NCBI GenBank assembly: GCA_016219875.1
Contig: JACRJZ010000047.1
Coordinates: 62,001-126,000, forward strand
Length of the DNA: 64,000 nt
Source of the DNA: Verrucomicrobiota bacterium
GTDB taxonomy: Bacteria > Verrucomicrobiota > Verrucomicrobiia > Limisphaerales > JACRJZ01
Direction of reading: 5' to 3'
Shown: positions 45,701-53,709 of the stretch, one piece after another
How positions within the stretch are numbered: the first letter of the stretch is position 1
Layout: every line of letters begins with the position of its first letter
Notes under the pieces: model-generated
What the model was told of the DNA's origin: nothing
Databases searched by the model: none
Seen by the model: the letters and a program-made list of their open reading frames with translations, nothing else
Position numbers and translations under genes: made by a program

Positions 45701-46034
45701 CGGTCATGTTCGTCACATAGACCGGGGCACTCGTCGTGCCGGCATAGCCGACGCCCGCGCAGTAGCCTTTGTAGCTGCCGGCGTGCGTGCCTTCGCCGCC
45801 GAAGGCGCTGTCCACGCGGCCCCAGTAAGCCGGCGTGCCGCTGGCGTTGGCGTCGCCCACACTCCAGGCGCCGGGGAACGTTCCCTCGAAACCTTCAAAC
45901 AGGTTCGTGACTTGCGCCCCGGCGGTGGCGACGGCGGCCAGCGCAGCCAGACACAGCGGCATCCACGCCGTCCTGGCGCAGTGGCGGTGATAGAATCCCG
46001 AAACGGTCTGAAGCCGAAAGACTGGGTTGTTCAT
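39735..46034 (-). CDS. Giant secreted multidomain protein (first of the giant operon)
   Basis: This is a 2099-residue protein. A signal peptide ends near residue 40 (MPLCLAALAAVATAGA). An N-terminal jelly-roll/MAM-like region follows (NLFEGFEGTFPGAWSVGDAN; SFWYKVPS; GWYLDDLTL). A pre-peptidase-C-terminal-like beta domain comes next (VWFRWTAPLSGTVTFNTFGS to YNGAAGSYTLSW). Several beta-rich segments lead to residue ~1480. A helical, Gln/Asp-rich region from about 1500 to 1830 is probably a long coiled coil. The final ~230 residues form a beta-rich end (GGVKFNSYDFSGAIFFGR; FCLSFSKSI). No catalytic motif is seen. The start has AGGAAG 9 bases upstream. Size and order suggest a surface or fibre-forming protein; function unknown. 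Confidence 0.78.
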   Translation of the reverse strand: MNNPVFRLQTVSGFYHRHCARTAWMPLCLAALAAVATAGAQVTNLFEGFEGTFPGAWSVGDANASGTPAYWGRVDSAFGGEGTHAGSYKGYCAGVGYAGTTSAPVYVTNMTATMSRSVNLAVCTNAQLSFWYKVPSIEATYDWIWVFMDSTPIWSNNAVRSSWTLTNFSLNAFVGTTRTLKFQFVSDVSVNQEGWYLDDLTLTVIYPPVANDNFATATAFASLSGTTSGTTLGATKEIVEPNHHGNTGGSSVWFRWTAPLSGTVTFNTFGSGFDTLLAVYTGASVGALTTVTSNDDTPVGNTSSVTFDATAGTVYRIAVDGYNGAAGSYTLSWLYPTVNETAVTTAITNLSNFVIDSDASSGDPSYNRETFLLESDVVSTNTAAISHYTTYVLSYRLLDTNGQAHPLFDSTGVTNAAYTCNVTNTVWIGSSQNLTSTTPASLRPAALLSSLTQYTAEVRLFRRGIFTGDTDSDGPTIYLHFTNTVSGDVAYNVIPYHFGDAFAQTFAIKTAPGKTAFLVNAVYGLYRYDEFNSASPVTNDVTVYINYELRSTNGTLVPLVNNSTSFVHAVPSFTAGAPKGVAAVGASDTLQVEPVGQLDSVSNSYYVVVNLSCYNGPGQPVVAASTMQTSPTRLLHFNGHLRFNNIDTVFTSINNTPAAGATGVGYLSTTLGVDANSGYVVADPAHTYGSGVALDVRLRSSGNAELNSGSVTLNAPSPDLDAVGRVRFVRGPITLDPTGGYCNLTVFLPPGFSYRLNNTASKLTRGSIDFPGLQLNGSLNPLSATLVFNPGVPIYAVEETKPVWMEIPAITWVVANGVFNTTVMPVPTYVRAADYAYLEGVSNQLVNPPSMALKRSNERYWNSVTGMSQTLQVAADSQSNAVLTSTFDFGPGNFVAHIPYDTAMEWTGAGTMVVSTDLPVPNVSKLDGFSAVQVPYTGDCPGCNPAGITNTPAIAPNGTVLNFTLDGGLVGEGPAAPTVNLRWGYITDLGTFAQQAFTFTEGAYHMPGVFLRGLLNSLPPNSGPANILYTGVAASNLLVLERPLSAAYSDGFADYAGLNFRCLTDNAHNARSTIGGRPNVNWKLTGRSKYYVRYAGVTGIHEAVPGTFPSTLYIYGYKFTFDNYGLSYLDSQNLESRTYGSITVPYPSDFVQRFDELKFDCLGALLDAKVPSNDGFKMLNYWQADFKTLAIRFLRNDGCAPGDGSLTLGVEAYASHVDEPLYGLLGFQTNGNLIAKSYGLKDGTKDFDSRLKVPNSFSIDGPSGSAYTFMPIIDTYYNSYSNAPPSPGWINLIGKLDVPFFEDMKTHLQTSCRTNIPNVNPAIYLSGGWARTGSGNPNHGWQDGGQDFFTASYFDPDNFGFPQATVSLDNYRNNTAEDYHPRAQKLWLEVVDFDYPLSWSTTTRTFKSWQERTNDLLVINVRHQVTYLDPLKAELDFGVQYDGLPKISITSIAINAIDETTGVAHSIIEAATQPIHDVLKTGVDQMDQMLDAQMHRFFDGVFDATVDPIISQFYRQLSNDWAALSVSQRALFVSNVAVRASNSFIGTVSMGTSNLSFVLQNLGNATSGAGNLIDQTRTYLGNVTNAIDAVTGGIDKTTNGAPLGGFVKGLLHKAGDSYDVAPALVENLVIDFAADFIESVTQPELDNQLKKVQPALEQVETVLGQTKDAIVQVDSQLATGGQFVTEIDNTLHGLTADITNVSVTVTKEITNFFGKLDFTVDDPFQVYTEQQIKDYVRQQVEDAFFASVPAVQIQTAVRQRLYDLDAQMTEAIDSGFQQLNTAMRDMISESLADLDNSINGLLGDVSDTMGAGKIDGHAVITGDALTLLRLDGHFEWKAPDAMQFDAYLQIKELNSDGSSGCYSSNTPATEVTLGAKDVSLDWISPDLTCSIETKFTFDNSIPFPVNLAGTLELNGELSFEAFKLYNLAASVAFGKYENYLALRGGVKFNSYDFSGAIFFGRTCTLDPIKLIDPDVASVLGNPPFTGAYVYAQGWIPVSEAVLGIPASCLFRISAGVGAGAFYFVEGPTYGGKMFLGVSGEALCIVSIEGDITMIGVKHGDDLQFKGTGHFEAEIGPCPFCLSFSKSISLQYKNSSWHID

Positions 46035-46431
46035 ACGGAAAACTTCCTTGTCGTTGAAGGCTGGCCTCCAGCAGGTCGCTGAAGCGATCTGTCTCCCTGG
46101 AGACCCTGCTGGAGAAATGCCGGTTGCGGTCGAACCATGTCATTCTGATTGACCGCGCACGAATCCACGCAGTGATTTCCCATTCAATCTCAAGTTGTTT
46201 GTCAGGTTCCCGCGCCCGCTCTGACGCCGGCGCGTGAGCGGACCTTACCACCATCATCAGAAGCCACAAGCCAAACCTTGCGCCGGAAGCGGAACTTGGC
46301 GGCGGCGTGTCAACACCTTTTCAGATCAGGGACGAGGAGAACCCCGCATCGCCAGCGGCTGCGGCTCCTCCGACGGCACACCTTGACGCGGCGCGTCCCC
46401 GGCCTACATTTTCCGCCATTAGGTTTATCGA
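46035..46431. promoter_or_regulatory. Divergent intergenic region between giant operon and acs
   Basis: 397 bases without a gene. A 10-base inverted repeat, CTCCAGCAGG at 46066-46075 and CCTGCTGGAG at 46105-46114, lies in the expected leader of the giant operon's minus-strand transcript, about 30 bases before its start codon. Nothing else is distinctive; the promoters of both transcription units must lie here. Confidence 0.45.
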
Positions 46432-48453
46432 ATGACTATGACAGCCAACTCTAACGCCTCGGCGGGGATCCTTTCGGTCCTCCATGAGACTCGGCTCTTC
46501 AGCCCGCCGCCGGAATTCTCGGCCACGGCCCACATCAAGTCGCTGGATCATTATCGGGAACTCTATCGGCAATCGGTCGAGTCACCGGAGAAGTTTTGGG
46601 GGCGCCAAGCGGAGGCCGAACTCGTGTGGTCCAAGCGGTGGGACGAGGTTCTGCAATGGGAGGAGCCGTTTGCGCGCTGGTTTGTCGGCGGCCAGTTGAA
46701 CGTGAGCGTCAACTGCCTCGACCGCCATCTCGGCACGCCCGCGGCCAACCGGGCCGCCCTGATCTGGGAAGGGGAACCGGCTTCAGACGACAAACCCGGC
46801 GAGGAGCGCACGCTGACCTACCAGCAGCTCCACCATGAAGTCTGCCGCTTTGCCAATGTCCTCAAGCGAAACGGCCTCAAAGCAGGCGACCGCGTAATCA
46901 TCTATCTCCCGATGGTTCCGGAGGCCGCCATCGCCATGCTCGCTTGCACGCGCATCGGAGCGATTCATTCCGTGGTGTTTGGCGGCTTCAGCGCGCAGTC
47001 GGTGGCGGATCGCATCCACGACTCCACCGCCAAGATGGTCCTCACGGCGGACGGCGGCTTCCGTCGCGGCGCCGTGGTGGCGCTGAAACGAAACGTGGAT
47101 GACGCCCTGAAGCTGACCGACTCCCACGGCAACCTTCTCGCGCAGACCGTCGAGAAGGTGATCGTGCTCCGCCGCGCCGCCCTGGAAGCCTTGCCGATGG
47201 AACCCGGGCGCGACGTCTGGTGGCACGAGGAGTTGTCGAAAGTGGATGCCCACTGTCCGGCGGAACCCATGGATAGCGAGGCCCCGCTTTTCATCCTTTA
47301 CACCAGCGGTTCGACGGGGAAACCGAAAGGGATTTTCCACACCACCGGCGGTTATCTGCTGGGCGCCAAACTGACCAGCAGATACGTCTTCGACCTCCGG
47401 GACACGGATGTGTACTGGTGTACGGCTGACGTGGGGTGGGTGACCGGCCACACCTACGTCGTTTACGGTCCACTGGCCAATGGCGCGACCAGCTTCATGT
47501 ATGAAGGCGCTCCCAACCACCCGGAGCCGGATCGCTTTTGGCGCATCGTGGAGAAATACGGCATCACCATTCTCTATACCGCGCCCACGGCGATCCGGGC
47601 GTTCATGAAGTGGGGCGAAGCTTGGCCGAGGAAGCACGACCTTTCCTCGCTCCGACTGTTGGGCACGGTCGGCGAACCCATCAATCCCGAAGCGTGGATG
47701 TGGTACCACAAGATCATCGGTGGAGCGCGCTGCCCCATCGTCGATACGTGGTGGCAGACGGAAACCGGCACGATCATGATCACGCCCTTGCCTGGGGCCA
47801 CGCCCACCAAGCCCGGTTCGGCGACGCTGCCCTTCTTCGGCGTGGTCCCCGAGGTGGTGGATGACCAGTGCCAGCCTGTTCCGCGCAACACGGGCGGGAA
47901 GCTTGTCATCCGCAAGCCGTGGCCCAGCATGTTGCGCGGGCTTTGGGGCGATCCTCGGCGTTACGAACAGGTCTATTGGAGCGACGTGCGCGGCAGCTAC
48001 TTCACCGGCGATGGCTGCCGGCAGGACGAAGACGGCTACTTCTGGATCGTGGGCCGCATCGACGACGTGCTGAACGTCGCCGGCCACCGTATCGGCACTG
48101 CCGAAGTGGAGAGCGCGCTCGTCAGCTACCCCAGCGTGGCTGAAGCCGCAGTGGTCGGGCGCCCGGACGAGATGAAGGGGCAGGCCCTCGTGGCGTTCGT
48201 GACTCTGAAGACCGGGGTGAGACCGTCGCCTGATCTGCGCCAACAACTTCGCGATCACGTCGCCAAAGAAATTGGGGCCATCGCCAAGCCCGACGACATC
48301 CGCTTCGCCGAGGCGCTGCCCAAGACCCGCTCCGGCAAAATCATGCGCCGCCTGCTCAAGCAAGTCGCTGCCGGCACCGAAATCAAAGGCGACACCACCA
48401 CACTCGAGGACTTGAACGTGCTGGCCAGATTGACGGCTTCCAGCGACGAGTGA
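46432..48453 (+). CDS. acs: Acetyl-CoA synthetase (AMP-forming)
   Basis: This 673-residue AMP-forming synthetase converts acetate, ATP and CoA to acetyl-CoA. Adenylate-forming motifs are [11 protein letters not shown] (ATP phosphate loop), [28 protein letters not shown], and the C-terminal [13 protein letters not shown] with the lysine that is regulated by acetylation in this family. [13 protein letters not shown] and the N-terminal [19 protein letters not shown] are typical of Acs rather than of propionyl-CoA synthetase. Start: ATG at 46432, with a second ATG two codons later. Co-oriented with nadC and birA but probably transcribed separately. Confidence 0.94.
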   Translation: MTMTANSNASAGILSVLHETRLFSPPPEFSATAHIKSLDHYRELYRQSVESPEKFWGRQAEAELVWSKRWDEVLQWEEPFARWFVGGQLNVSVNCLDRHLGTPAANRAALIWEGEPASDDKPGEERTLTYQQLHHEVCRFANVLKRNGLKAGDRVIIYLPMVPEAAIAMLACTRIGAIHSVVFGGFSAQSVADRIHDSTAKMVLTADGGFRRGAVVALKRNVDDALKLTDSHGNLLAQTVEKVIVLRRAALEALPMEPGRDVWWHEELSKVDAHCPAEPMDSEAPLFILYTSGSTGKPKGIFHTTGGYLLGAKLTSRYVFDLRDTDVYWCTADVGWVTGHTYVVYGPLANGATSFMYEGAPNHPEPDRFWRIVEKYGITILYTAPTAIRAFMKWGEAWPRKHDLSSLRLLGTVGEPINPEAWMWYHKIIGGARCPIVDTWWQTETGTIMITPLPGATPTKPGSATLPFFGVVPEVVDDQCQPVPRNTGGKLVIRKPWPSMLRGLWGDPRRYEQVYWSDVRGSYFTGDGCRQDEDGYFWIVGRIDDVLNVAGHRIGTAEVESALVSYPSVAEAAVVGRPDEMKGQALVAFVTLKTGVRPSPDLRQQLRDHVAKEIGAIAKPDDIRFAEALPKTRSGKIMRRLLKQVAAGTEIKGDTTTLEDLNVLARLTASSDE

Positions 48454-48525
48454 ATCGCTCTTCCTCCGGCGCACCCGCGCTTGTTCGAGAAAAGCATTTG
48501 ATCGGCCGGAGGCAGTCGGCATCCT

Positions 48526-49386
48526 GTGCGCGTGTTGACGTTGTCCAAAGACGAAATCCGGGAACACGTCCGACGGGCCTTGGCGGAAGACATTGGGCCA
48601 GGGGACGTGACGACGCTCGCCACCGTGCCGGCGGAATCCCGCGGCAAAGCCAGCATGGTCGCGCGCGAACCGCTCGTCGTAGCCGGGCTGGCCTTGGCGG
48701 AAGCAGCGTTTGTGGAACTGTCGGCAGAGATTGCCGTCGAGATTCAGGTGCCCGATGGATCCCGCGCGAGGGCAGGAGAGGTTTTGCTTCGCGTCCGCGG
48801 CCCCACCCGTGCGATCCTCACGGCGGAGCGAGTGGCCTTGAACTTCGTGCAGCGGCTTTCCGGCATCGCCACGCTGACCGCGGAGTTTGTTGCAGCCGTC
48901 AAGGGAACCAGAGCGCGCATCCTCGACACGCGCAAGACGACACCAGGTTGGCGGCGGTTGGAGAAATACGCGGTGAGCTGTGGCGGCGGGACGAATCACC
49001 GAACCGGGCTGCACGACTTGGTCCTCATTAAAGACAACCACCTGGCTGCCCTTCGCGCGGAAGTGCCGAATCCAATCGCGGCGGCTGTGGCCCGCGCCCG
49101 CGCTGCGTTCCCGGCGCTCAAGGTCGAGGTCGAGGTGGACCGCTTGGAACAAGTCAGCCAAGCCGTGGAAGCGGGGGCAGACATCATCCTCCTGGACAAC
49201 ATGGATCCGGAGCAACTGCGACAGGCGGTGGCACTGATCGACCAACGAGCCGTCACAGAAGCCAGCGGGTGCGTGAACTTGAACATCGTGGGTGCCATGG
49301 CCGCCACAGGGGTTGATTTCATCTCGGTGGGCGCGTTGACCCACTCAGCCCGCGCGGTGGACATCGGATTGGATTTTGAATCCTGA
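48526..49386 (+). CDS. nadC: Nicotinate-nucleotide pyrophosphorylase (carboxylating)
   Basis: This 286-residue quinolinate phosphoribosyltransferase makes nicotinate mononucleotide in NAD synthesis. Family landmarks: EDIGPGDVTT at the start, ERVALNFVQRLSGIATLT, RILDTRKTTPGWRRLEKYAV with the phosphate-binding residues, GGGTNHRTGL, LIKDNH, and the barrel end IDFISVGALTHSARAVDIG-like segment (VDFISVGALTHS). Full length. It starts with GTG at 48526; GGAGG lies 14 bases upstream and a second GTG is two codons in. birA starts 16 bases after its end. Confidence 0.95.
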   Translation: MRVLTLSKDEIREHVRRALAEDIGPGDVTTLATVPAESRGKASMVAREPLVVAGLALAEAAFVELSAEIAVEIQVPDGSRARAGEVLLRVRGPTRAILTAERVALNFVQRLSGIATLTAEFVAAVKGTRARILDTRKTTPGWRRLEKYAVSCGGGTNHRTGLHDLVLIKDNHLAALRAEVPNPIAAAVARARAAFPALKVEVEVDRLEQVSQAVEAGADIILLDNMDPEQLRQAVALIDQRAVTEASGCVNLNIVGAMAATGVDFISVGALTHSARAVDIGLDFES

Positions 49387-49402
49387 ACCGGCAAGGAGAA
49401 AG

Positions 49403-50386
49403 ATGTCCATCGATTCAGAAATCTTGACCGCGATGCGCAGGGCAGGGGACGCCGGCACATCTGGAGCGGAACTGGCGCAGAAACTGGGAGTGACACGCGC
49501 TGCCGTCTGGGCACGTATTGAAGAACTGCGTGCGCTCGGTTACGAAATTGAAGCTAGCCCGCTGCATGGATACCGCTTGCGCAACACGCCGGACGTGCTT
49601 CACGCGGATGACCTGTTGTCCCGCCTCTGGCGAACCACGAAAGTGATCGGTCGCGACATCCGGGTGTTTCAGGAAACCACTTCTACCAACGACGTGGCGG
49701 AGAAGCTGGCGCGCGATGACGTCAAAGAAGGCGTGGTCGTGTTTGCCGAAGCCCAGACGAAAGGCCGCGGGCGATTGGGGCGGGCGTGGCTGTCGCTTCA
49801 GGGCAAGGGGCTTTGGTTTTCCGTCTTGCTGCGGCCCGCGCTCCGTCCGCAAGCCGCCACACAGCTTACAGTTGCCGCCGCCGCTGCGGTCTGCCGGGCC
49901 ATTTGCAGTCAGACCGGGCTGACCGCCTCCGTGAAATGGCCCAACGACATTTTGCTCGGCGGAAAAAAAGTCGCGGGCATCTTGACGGAACTCAGCGCGG
50001 AGTTGGACCACATCAAGTATGTCATCTTGGGCATTGGCGTGAACGTGAACCTGACCCTGACAGATTTTCCGGTTGAACTGCGTCGGATCGGCACTTCGAT
50101 CCAAATGGAACAGGGCCGGAGCGCGAACCGTGCCGAACTTGCCGTCGCATTGATACGGGAGTTGGACGCTGATTATGCGCGGGTCTGCGACGGCCGGTTC
50201 ACCGCGGTGGCCGACGAATGGGAACAATGTTGCGCGACGCTCGGCAAAAGTGTGCATGTTCTGATCGGCCGGCGCACGATCGACGGTCGAGCGGAGTCAT
50301 TGGACGAGGATGGCGCGCTCCTGGTTCGCACACAGCATGGCCGGCTGGAGAGAATCACTGGAGGAGACGTCACCTTGGCGAAGTGA
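49403..50386 (+). CDS. birA: Biotin--[acetyl-CoA carboxylase] ligase / biotin operon repressor
   Basis: This is a 327-residue two-domain protein. Residues 1-60 form a winged helix-turn-helix (GTSGAELAQKLGVTRAAVWA and GYEIEASPLHGYRL), so it can act as a repressor as well as an enzyme. The catalytic domain has ETTSTNDVAE, the biotinyl-AMP loop KGRGRLGRAWLS, and SVKWPNDILLGGKKVAGIL. An SH3-like C-terminal domain follows. The start at 49403 has AAGGAG 5 bases before the ATG, one of the clearest ribosome binding sites in the window. Probably co-transcribed with nadC. Confidence 0.95.
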   Translation: MSIDSEILTAMRRAGDAGTSGAELAQKLGVTRAAVWARIEELRALGYEIEASPLHGYRLRNTPDVLHADDLLSRLWRTTKVIGRDIRVFQETTSTNDVAEKLARDDVKEGVVVFAEAQTKGRGRLGRAWLSLQGKGLWFSVLLRPALRPQAATQLTVAAAAAVCRAICSQTGLTASVKWPNDILLGGKKVAGILTELSAELDHIKYVILGIGVNVNLTLTDFPVELRRIGTSIQMEQGRSANRAELAVALIRELDADYARVCDGRFTAVADEWEQCCATLGKSVHVLIGRRTIDGRAESLDEDGALLVRTQHGRLERITGGDVTLAK

Positions 50387-50419
50387 GGTGCAAGCAGGAT
50401 CACCGGTCCCGGCTTCACC

Positions 50420-50545
50420 CGCATTTCTCACCGGATCGCGGCCGGTCCCCGGCCGCAGCGCCTGTCACATGGCATCCTGCTGCGCCCGGGGACCGGTCGT
50501 GGTCCGACACATTGCGGCCGCGCCGATCTTGTGGTGAGAAATGCG
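50420..50545. repeat. Inverted repeat with conserved ends, MITE-like
   Basis: 13-base ends CGCATTTCTCACC and GGTGAGAAATGCG are exact inverted complements about 100 bases apart. Inside is a second inverted pair (GGCCGGTCCCCGG and CCGGGGACCGG). The layout is that of a small non-autonomous element. It lies between birA and the transposase remnant. Confidence 0.7.
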
Positions 50546-50588
50546 AGGTTAAGGCGGCAACGAAAAGAGAGTCCACCGAGAGCTTATT

Positions 50589-51020
50589 CTAGTTCGCGTT
50601 CAAGCTGAGACTAACCATCCAGGGCCAGACGCAGAGGCTCCGCACCCGGTCGCGATCCGCCGCCAAGCGTGGCAGGCCTGTTTCCAAGGTTCGGACCACC
50701 CCGGCCATGTCTGAAAACACCCGGTTGGGAAATTCTTTCTCGCGAATCTCCTCCACAAATGCTCCTGCGCATTGAGTTCCGGTGAATAGCCGGGCAAGCG
50801 GTGCAGGCGGATGTTCGCCGGCACCACCAGCACCTGGGCCACAGGCGAACGGGCTCCCTCCACGACCATGACGATAAAATCTTCCGGGGGGGGCGGCACT
50901 GACTTGCGCCAGGAAGGCTCCCCCTGCTCGGGGTTCATGACCGGGCCGATCCGCCAGTCCAGGTCGCCTTCCAACGGGCTGATGTCGCTGTTCGGGAAGC
51001 GAAAGTATTCAATGCGGACA
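50589..51020 (-). pseudogene. IS630-type transposase remnant (frameshifted)
   Basis: This is a C-terminal part of a DDE transposase. Visible motifs are SPLEGDLDW, EDFIVMVVEGARS (where an Asp is expected in VVDGA), RLHRLPGYSPELNAQEHLW, and, after loss of one G near 50738, the continuation EIREKEFPNRVFSDMAG to a TAG at 50589-50591. A second frame change lies between GPVMNPEQ and GEPSWRK. The N-terminal half is absent. The element is dead on three counts: truncation, frameshifts and a substituted acidic residue. Confidence 0.8.
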
Positions 51021-51179
51021 ATGTTTGTTATGTTTCTATACTGCCATGTGCAGAAAAGCCGCCCAACGTTGCTGCGCCTTTACCCCTGAATTGTCCAGGA
51101 TGCGGGAATTGGTGCGAATTGGCGAGATTTGCCGAGCAATGGATGGAAACCTTGGCTCATCAATGGCTTCCAGAAAGCC

Positions 51180-51370
51180 CCGCGGCGACGATTCCAGCCA
51201 TTCTTGAGGTGTGAAGTTGTCCGAGGCTCTCGAATCGGAGACGAATTGTCCAAAAAGGTGTGAAGCTGCTGATAATCTATTGATATGCAATAGGATGAAA
51301 AGTAGATCATCCGTCGTTTCACACCTTGAACCTGGACAACTCTCGGTAAACAAAGGTGTGAAGGATTTCT
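51180..51370. repeat. Cluster of short repeats (AGGTGTGAA and TTGTCC)
   Basis: AGGTGTGAA occurs in direct orientation near 51207, 51256 and 51353 and inverted near 51318 (TTTCACACCT). TTGTCC or its complement recurs beside each. The stretch is AT-richer than its surroundings. The flanking 51021-51470 region has no convincing gene. It could be a binding-site array or the end of a lost element. Confidence 0.4.
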
Positions 51371-51471
51371 GGGTGCCGCCGCCTTCATTATGCGGTCGAT
51401 GTGCGATTCGATGCCGCGGCAACGCCTTCTGACCGTGGCACCGCCGCGCCCATTACGGAGACGGAATCTCG

Positions 51472-51714
51472 TTATTGCGCTGCCCCCAGTTGCGGCGGCT
51501 GGTTGACACCTCCGCGCATCTGACGCGCATTCTCCGCGGCCTTCCCGCGAACCCTTTGCGCACCTCCGCGTCGCCCCCGCGCGTTGAATTGGCCTTCGGT
51601 GCCGGACAGGAACCCCTGGGGTGGGGTGCGCTTTTCCCTGCCGCTGTTTCCACCGCCTTCGCCGTGGTGTTCCTCGAAACCATACTGGCGGTTCTGGACA
51701 TCGCCGACGCGCAA
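51472..51714 (-). CDS. Possible small Gly/Gln/Arg-rich protein
   Basis: This 80-residue frame (GDVQNRQYGFEEHHGEGGGN onward) has a codon third-position pattern like that of real genes here, and competing frames on both strands look worse. It starts with TTG right after an upstream stop, so the gene may be the 3' part of something larger. No family recognised. Confidence 0.3.
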   Translation of the reverse strand: MRVGDVQNRQYGFEEHHGEGGGNSGREKRTPPQGFLSGTEGQFNARGRRGGAQRVRGKAAENARQMRGGVNQPPQLGAAQ

Positions 51715-51865
51715 AACTCAGCCGGCACTGAGCGGCGTTCCCGACACGGTGAGCCATCGCCCCCGGCCCGTCTGGCGGGCACTTCCCTCCCCTGCCCTTT
51801 CTGGCCAAAAAAAACAGCGCCGGCCGGCCTTGCGGCCCACCGGCGCGAGAAGTGGGCGCGTTCAG

Positions 51866-52207
51866 CTACAATGCACGCACGGTTTCCAATGACCGCTCAA
51901 TAAGTGCGTAGTACTCGACCACCGCGCGGATCGCGCTCGCCTCAATGTGAAGAGTGCTGCTCCCACGGATCAAGGCGTACACCATCCTCAAGTGGGCTGT
52001 CCCTATGGCAAGTCCCTCTTCATGGCTTCGCATGATGCTGGCGAAGCCGATCCCTTCCATATTGTCGAGCCGCGCTTTCTCGTTTGGAAAATTCGCGTAG
52101 CACTTGAGCTTTCGAGGCAATGGCTCCGGTTCCCAAGGTAAACGCAGTGCGTGATTCGTCAGTTTGTCCGTGCCACCGTTCCGGCGGCTCTGAGTCTGGG
52201 ATGTCAT
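51866..52207 (-). CDS. Hypothetical protein coupled to the phage-like regulator
   Basis: This is a 113-residue protein of unknown family, mainly helical (DNMEGIGFASIMRSHEEG; AHLRMVYALIRGSSTLHIEA; IRAVVEYYALIERSLETV). Its ATG overlaps the stop of the upstream HTH regulator by 4 bases, so the two form an operon. The position next to an XRE-type repressor suggests a phage or element maintenance role, by inference only. Confidence 0.68.
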   Translation of the reverse strand: MTSQTQSRRNGGTDKLTNHALRLPWEPEPLPRKLKCYANFPNEKARLDNMEGIGFASIMRSHEEGLAIGTAHLRMVYALIRGSSTLHIEASAIRAVVEYYALIERSLETVRAL

Positions 52208-53376
52208 TTGGTTTGTCTCTTTCTCTGGGCCTCTGGCTCTGGCCGGTTTGAACGGCCAGGGCTTTCTTGTTGTTGACGCTCCCACTCTTCGACCCAATCC
52301 AAGAGGCGGAGCGTGACGGCACCGCCGGGTTCCTTCTTGCCCGACAGCCATTCCGAGACTCGGGCAGGTGGAACGCCCAGTGTTTGGGCCAGCGCCATCT
52401 TCTGTCCGCGGGCCGCTGTGGCCTGATTGAGCCGCTCCAACAAACTTGCCAAGTCTGGTGTCACGCGCAGCTTTGTACTCTTAAGAGATTTCTCTTTCAA
52501 GTTATTTTCACCAATATTTTCAGCCTTATCTCGTTTCCCTGAAGCAGCTTGAGCGGGCGCGGAAACGGTATCGGCCAAGAAATGGTCGGCACTAGCGATT
52601 TGGGTCTGCATTGTTCCAAGCGGAACGTTCGGATCGCGCACCAGTACGCGAAGCCATTCCAGGTGGGGCATCTGAACGCCTGGAGTGGGCTGCCCCATGA
52701 ATCTCAAGAAGATCAGGTCGGCAACTTCAAACAAGGCGCGGATGTACTCCCGACGCACACGGCCAGGGACGAATTTCCGCCGAACCGCTTCGTTGCCCAA
52801 TAGAAGAAGCCATCGGGCAAGGGTGACTTGAATGAAGCGTTGCAGGATTTGAGGATTGTCGTTGTCACAGAGCACCACGCGCGGGAAATAGAAAAACTCC
52901 CCGGCAAGTCGTTCGTAAATTGGAGCTAGACAGTTTGGAAACGCCTCACTGTACAAGCTCCGCGACGGCAATCCTCTATTGCCGACTTCGCTATGCAGAT
53001 CAACGCACTGGCGGAAAAAAAGCTCCGGCATTTGTTCCAAATCGCTCGTTTCTGGAATCCCTTTCTGGGCAGCCAAGCGTTTCAGCGCATCATAGCGGCC
53101 TGTCGCCAGCCATTCTTCGCTGACAAGGAACTCGCGGCAGAACTGGAGCGCCACATCGGCGCGGATGGGAGTCTTTCCCATCTCGTAATTAACCAGTGTC
53201 GTTCTAGGGACGCCGATTTGGTGCGCACAGTCCGCCGCCGTCAATCCGAGTTTCTTGCGCGCATCGTGAAGCCGGCGGCAAATGTCGAGTTCCACTCTGG
53301 GGAGCTTTTGTTTTTGCACTGGCAGCAATCTAGCAGGGACAGAAAAAGATGAAATATTTTCTTGCTTAATGGTCAT
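52204..53376 (-). CDS. XRE-family transcriptional regulator with two HTH regions
   Basis: This is a 390-residue DNA-binding protein. The first helix-turn-helix is ICRRLHDARKKLGLTAADCA followed by IGVPRTTLVNYEMGK (Cro/CI type, residues ~33-67). A second lies near the C-terminus: MALAQTLGVPPARVSEWLSG. The 200 residues between are helical with FYFPRVVLCDNDN and WLLLLGNEAVRR and match no domain I recognise. It is divergent from the HTH gene at 53400 across only 23 bases, like a phage repressor/cro pair. Base composition is AT-richer than the chromosome around it. Confidence 0.78.
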   Translation of the reverse strand: MTIKQENISSFSVPARLLPVQKQKLPRVELDICRRLHDARKKLGLTAADCAHQIGVPRTTLVNYEMGKTPIRADVALQFCREFLVSEEWLATGRYDALKRLAAQKGIPETSDLEQMPELFFRQCVDLHSEVGNRGLPSRSLYSEAFPNCLAPIYERLAGEFFYFPRVVLCDNDNPQILQRFIQVTLARWLLLLGNEAVRRKFVPGRVRREYIRALFEVADLIFLRFMGQPTPGVQMPHLEWLRVLVRDPNVPLGTMQTQIASADHFLADTVSAPAQAASGKRDKAENIGENNLKEKSLKSTKLRVTPDLASLLERLNQATAARGQKMALAQTLGVPPARVSEWLSGKKEPGGAVTLRLLDWVEEWERQQQESPGRSNRPEPEAQRKRQTK

Positions 53377-53399
53377 ACAGTGACTATTTTACCTCCTGC

Positions 53400-53684
53400 A
53401 TGAGCGAACTTCTCATCAAGTCGAAATGCGGCAGGAAACCTGGAGGGATCACCCGGTTTCCAGGTTTGTGTTCTGACGCGCGGCAGCTTGGAATCACCCC
53501 CGGCCATCTATGGTGCGTGTTGGCGAACCTTCGAACCAGTCCCAAGCTTCTCGCGAGGTACAAGGCCCTCAAAGCCTCCCAGCAACCCAATCCAACCCAT
53601 TTGAACCTCCATCTCGGGGCCAACCCAGCGGAGACTCCTGCCGTCGCCGCGGCCCCGGCCACCATGCCTCCCAACATCCCTTGA
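53400..53684 (+). CDS. Small HTH (Cro-like) protein
   Basis: This is a 94-residue protein whose first half, GITRFPGLCSDARQLGITPG then HLWCVLANLRTSPKLLARYK, fits a helix-turn-helix of the kind in small phage regulators. The C-terminal third is Pro/Ala-rich. It diverges from the XRE regulator across a 23-base gap that must hold both promoters or overlap them. The start is the only ATG near the 5' end; no ribosome binding site is visible. Confidence 0.58.
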   Translation: MSELLIKSKCGRKPGGITRFPGLCSDARQLGITPGHLWCVLANLRTSPKLLARYKALKASQQPNPTHLNLHLGANPAETPAVAAAPATMPPNIP

Positions 53685-53709
53685 CCAACCGCTGACTCCC
53701 TCAATCCAC

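Noticed and set aside
46783..49344. Minus-strand frame of 853 residues opposite acs and nadC
   Set aside because: It overlaps two clear enzymes completely and has no motifs of its own.
51036..51422. Minus-strand frames of 128 to 242 residues upstream of 51.8 kb
   Set aside because: They run through the short-repeat array, show no family features, and differ in frame from the more plausible 51472-51714 candidate.
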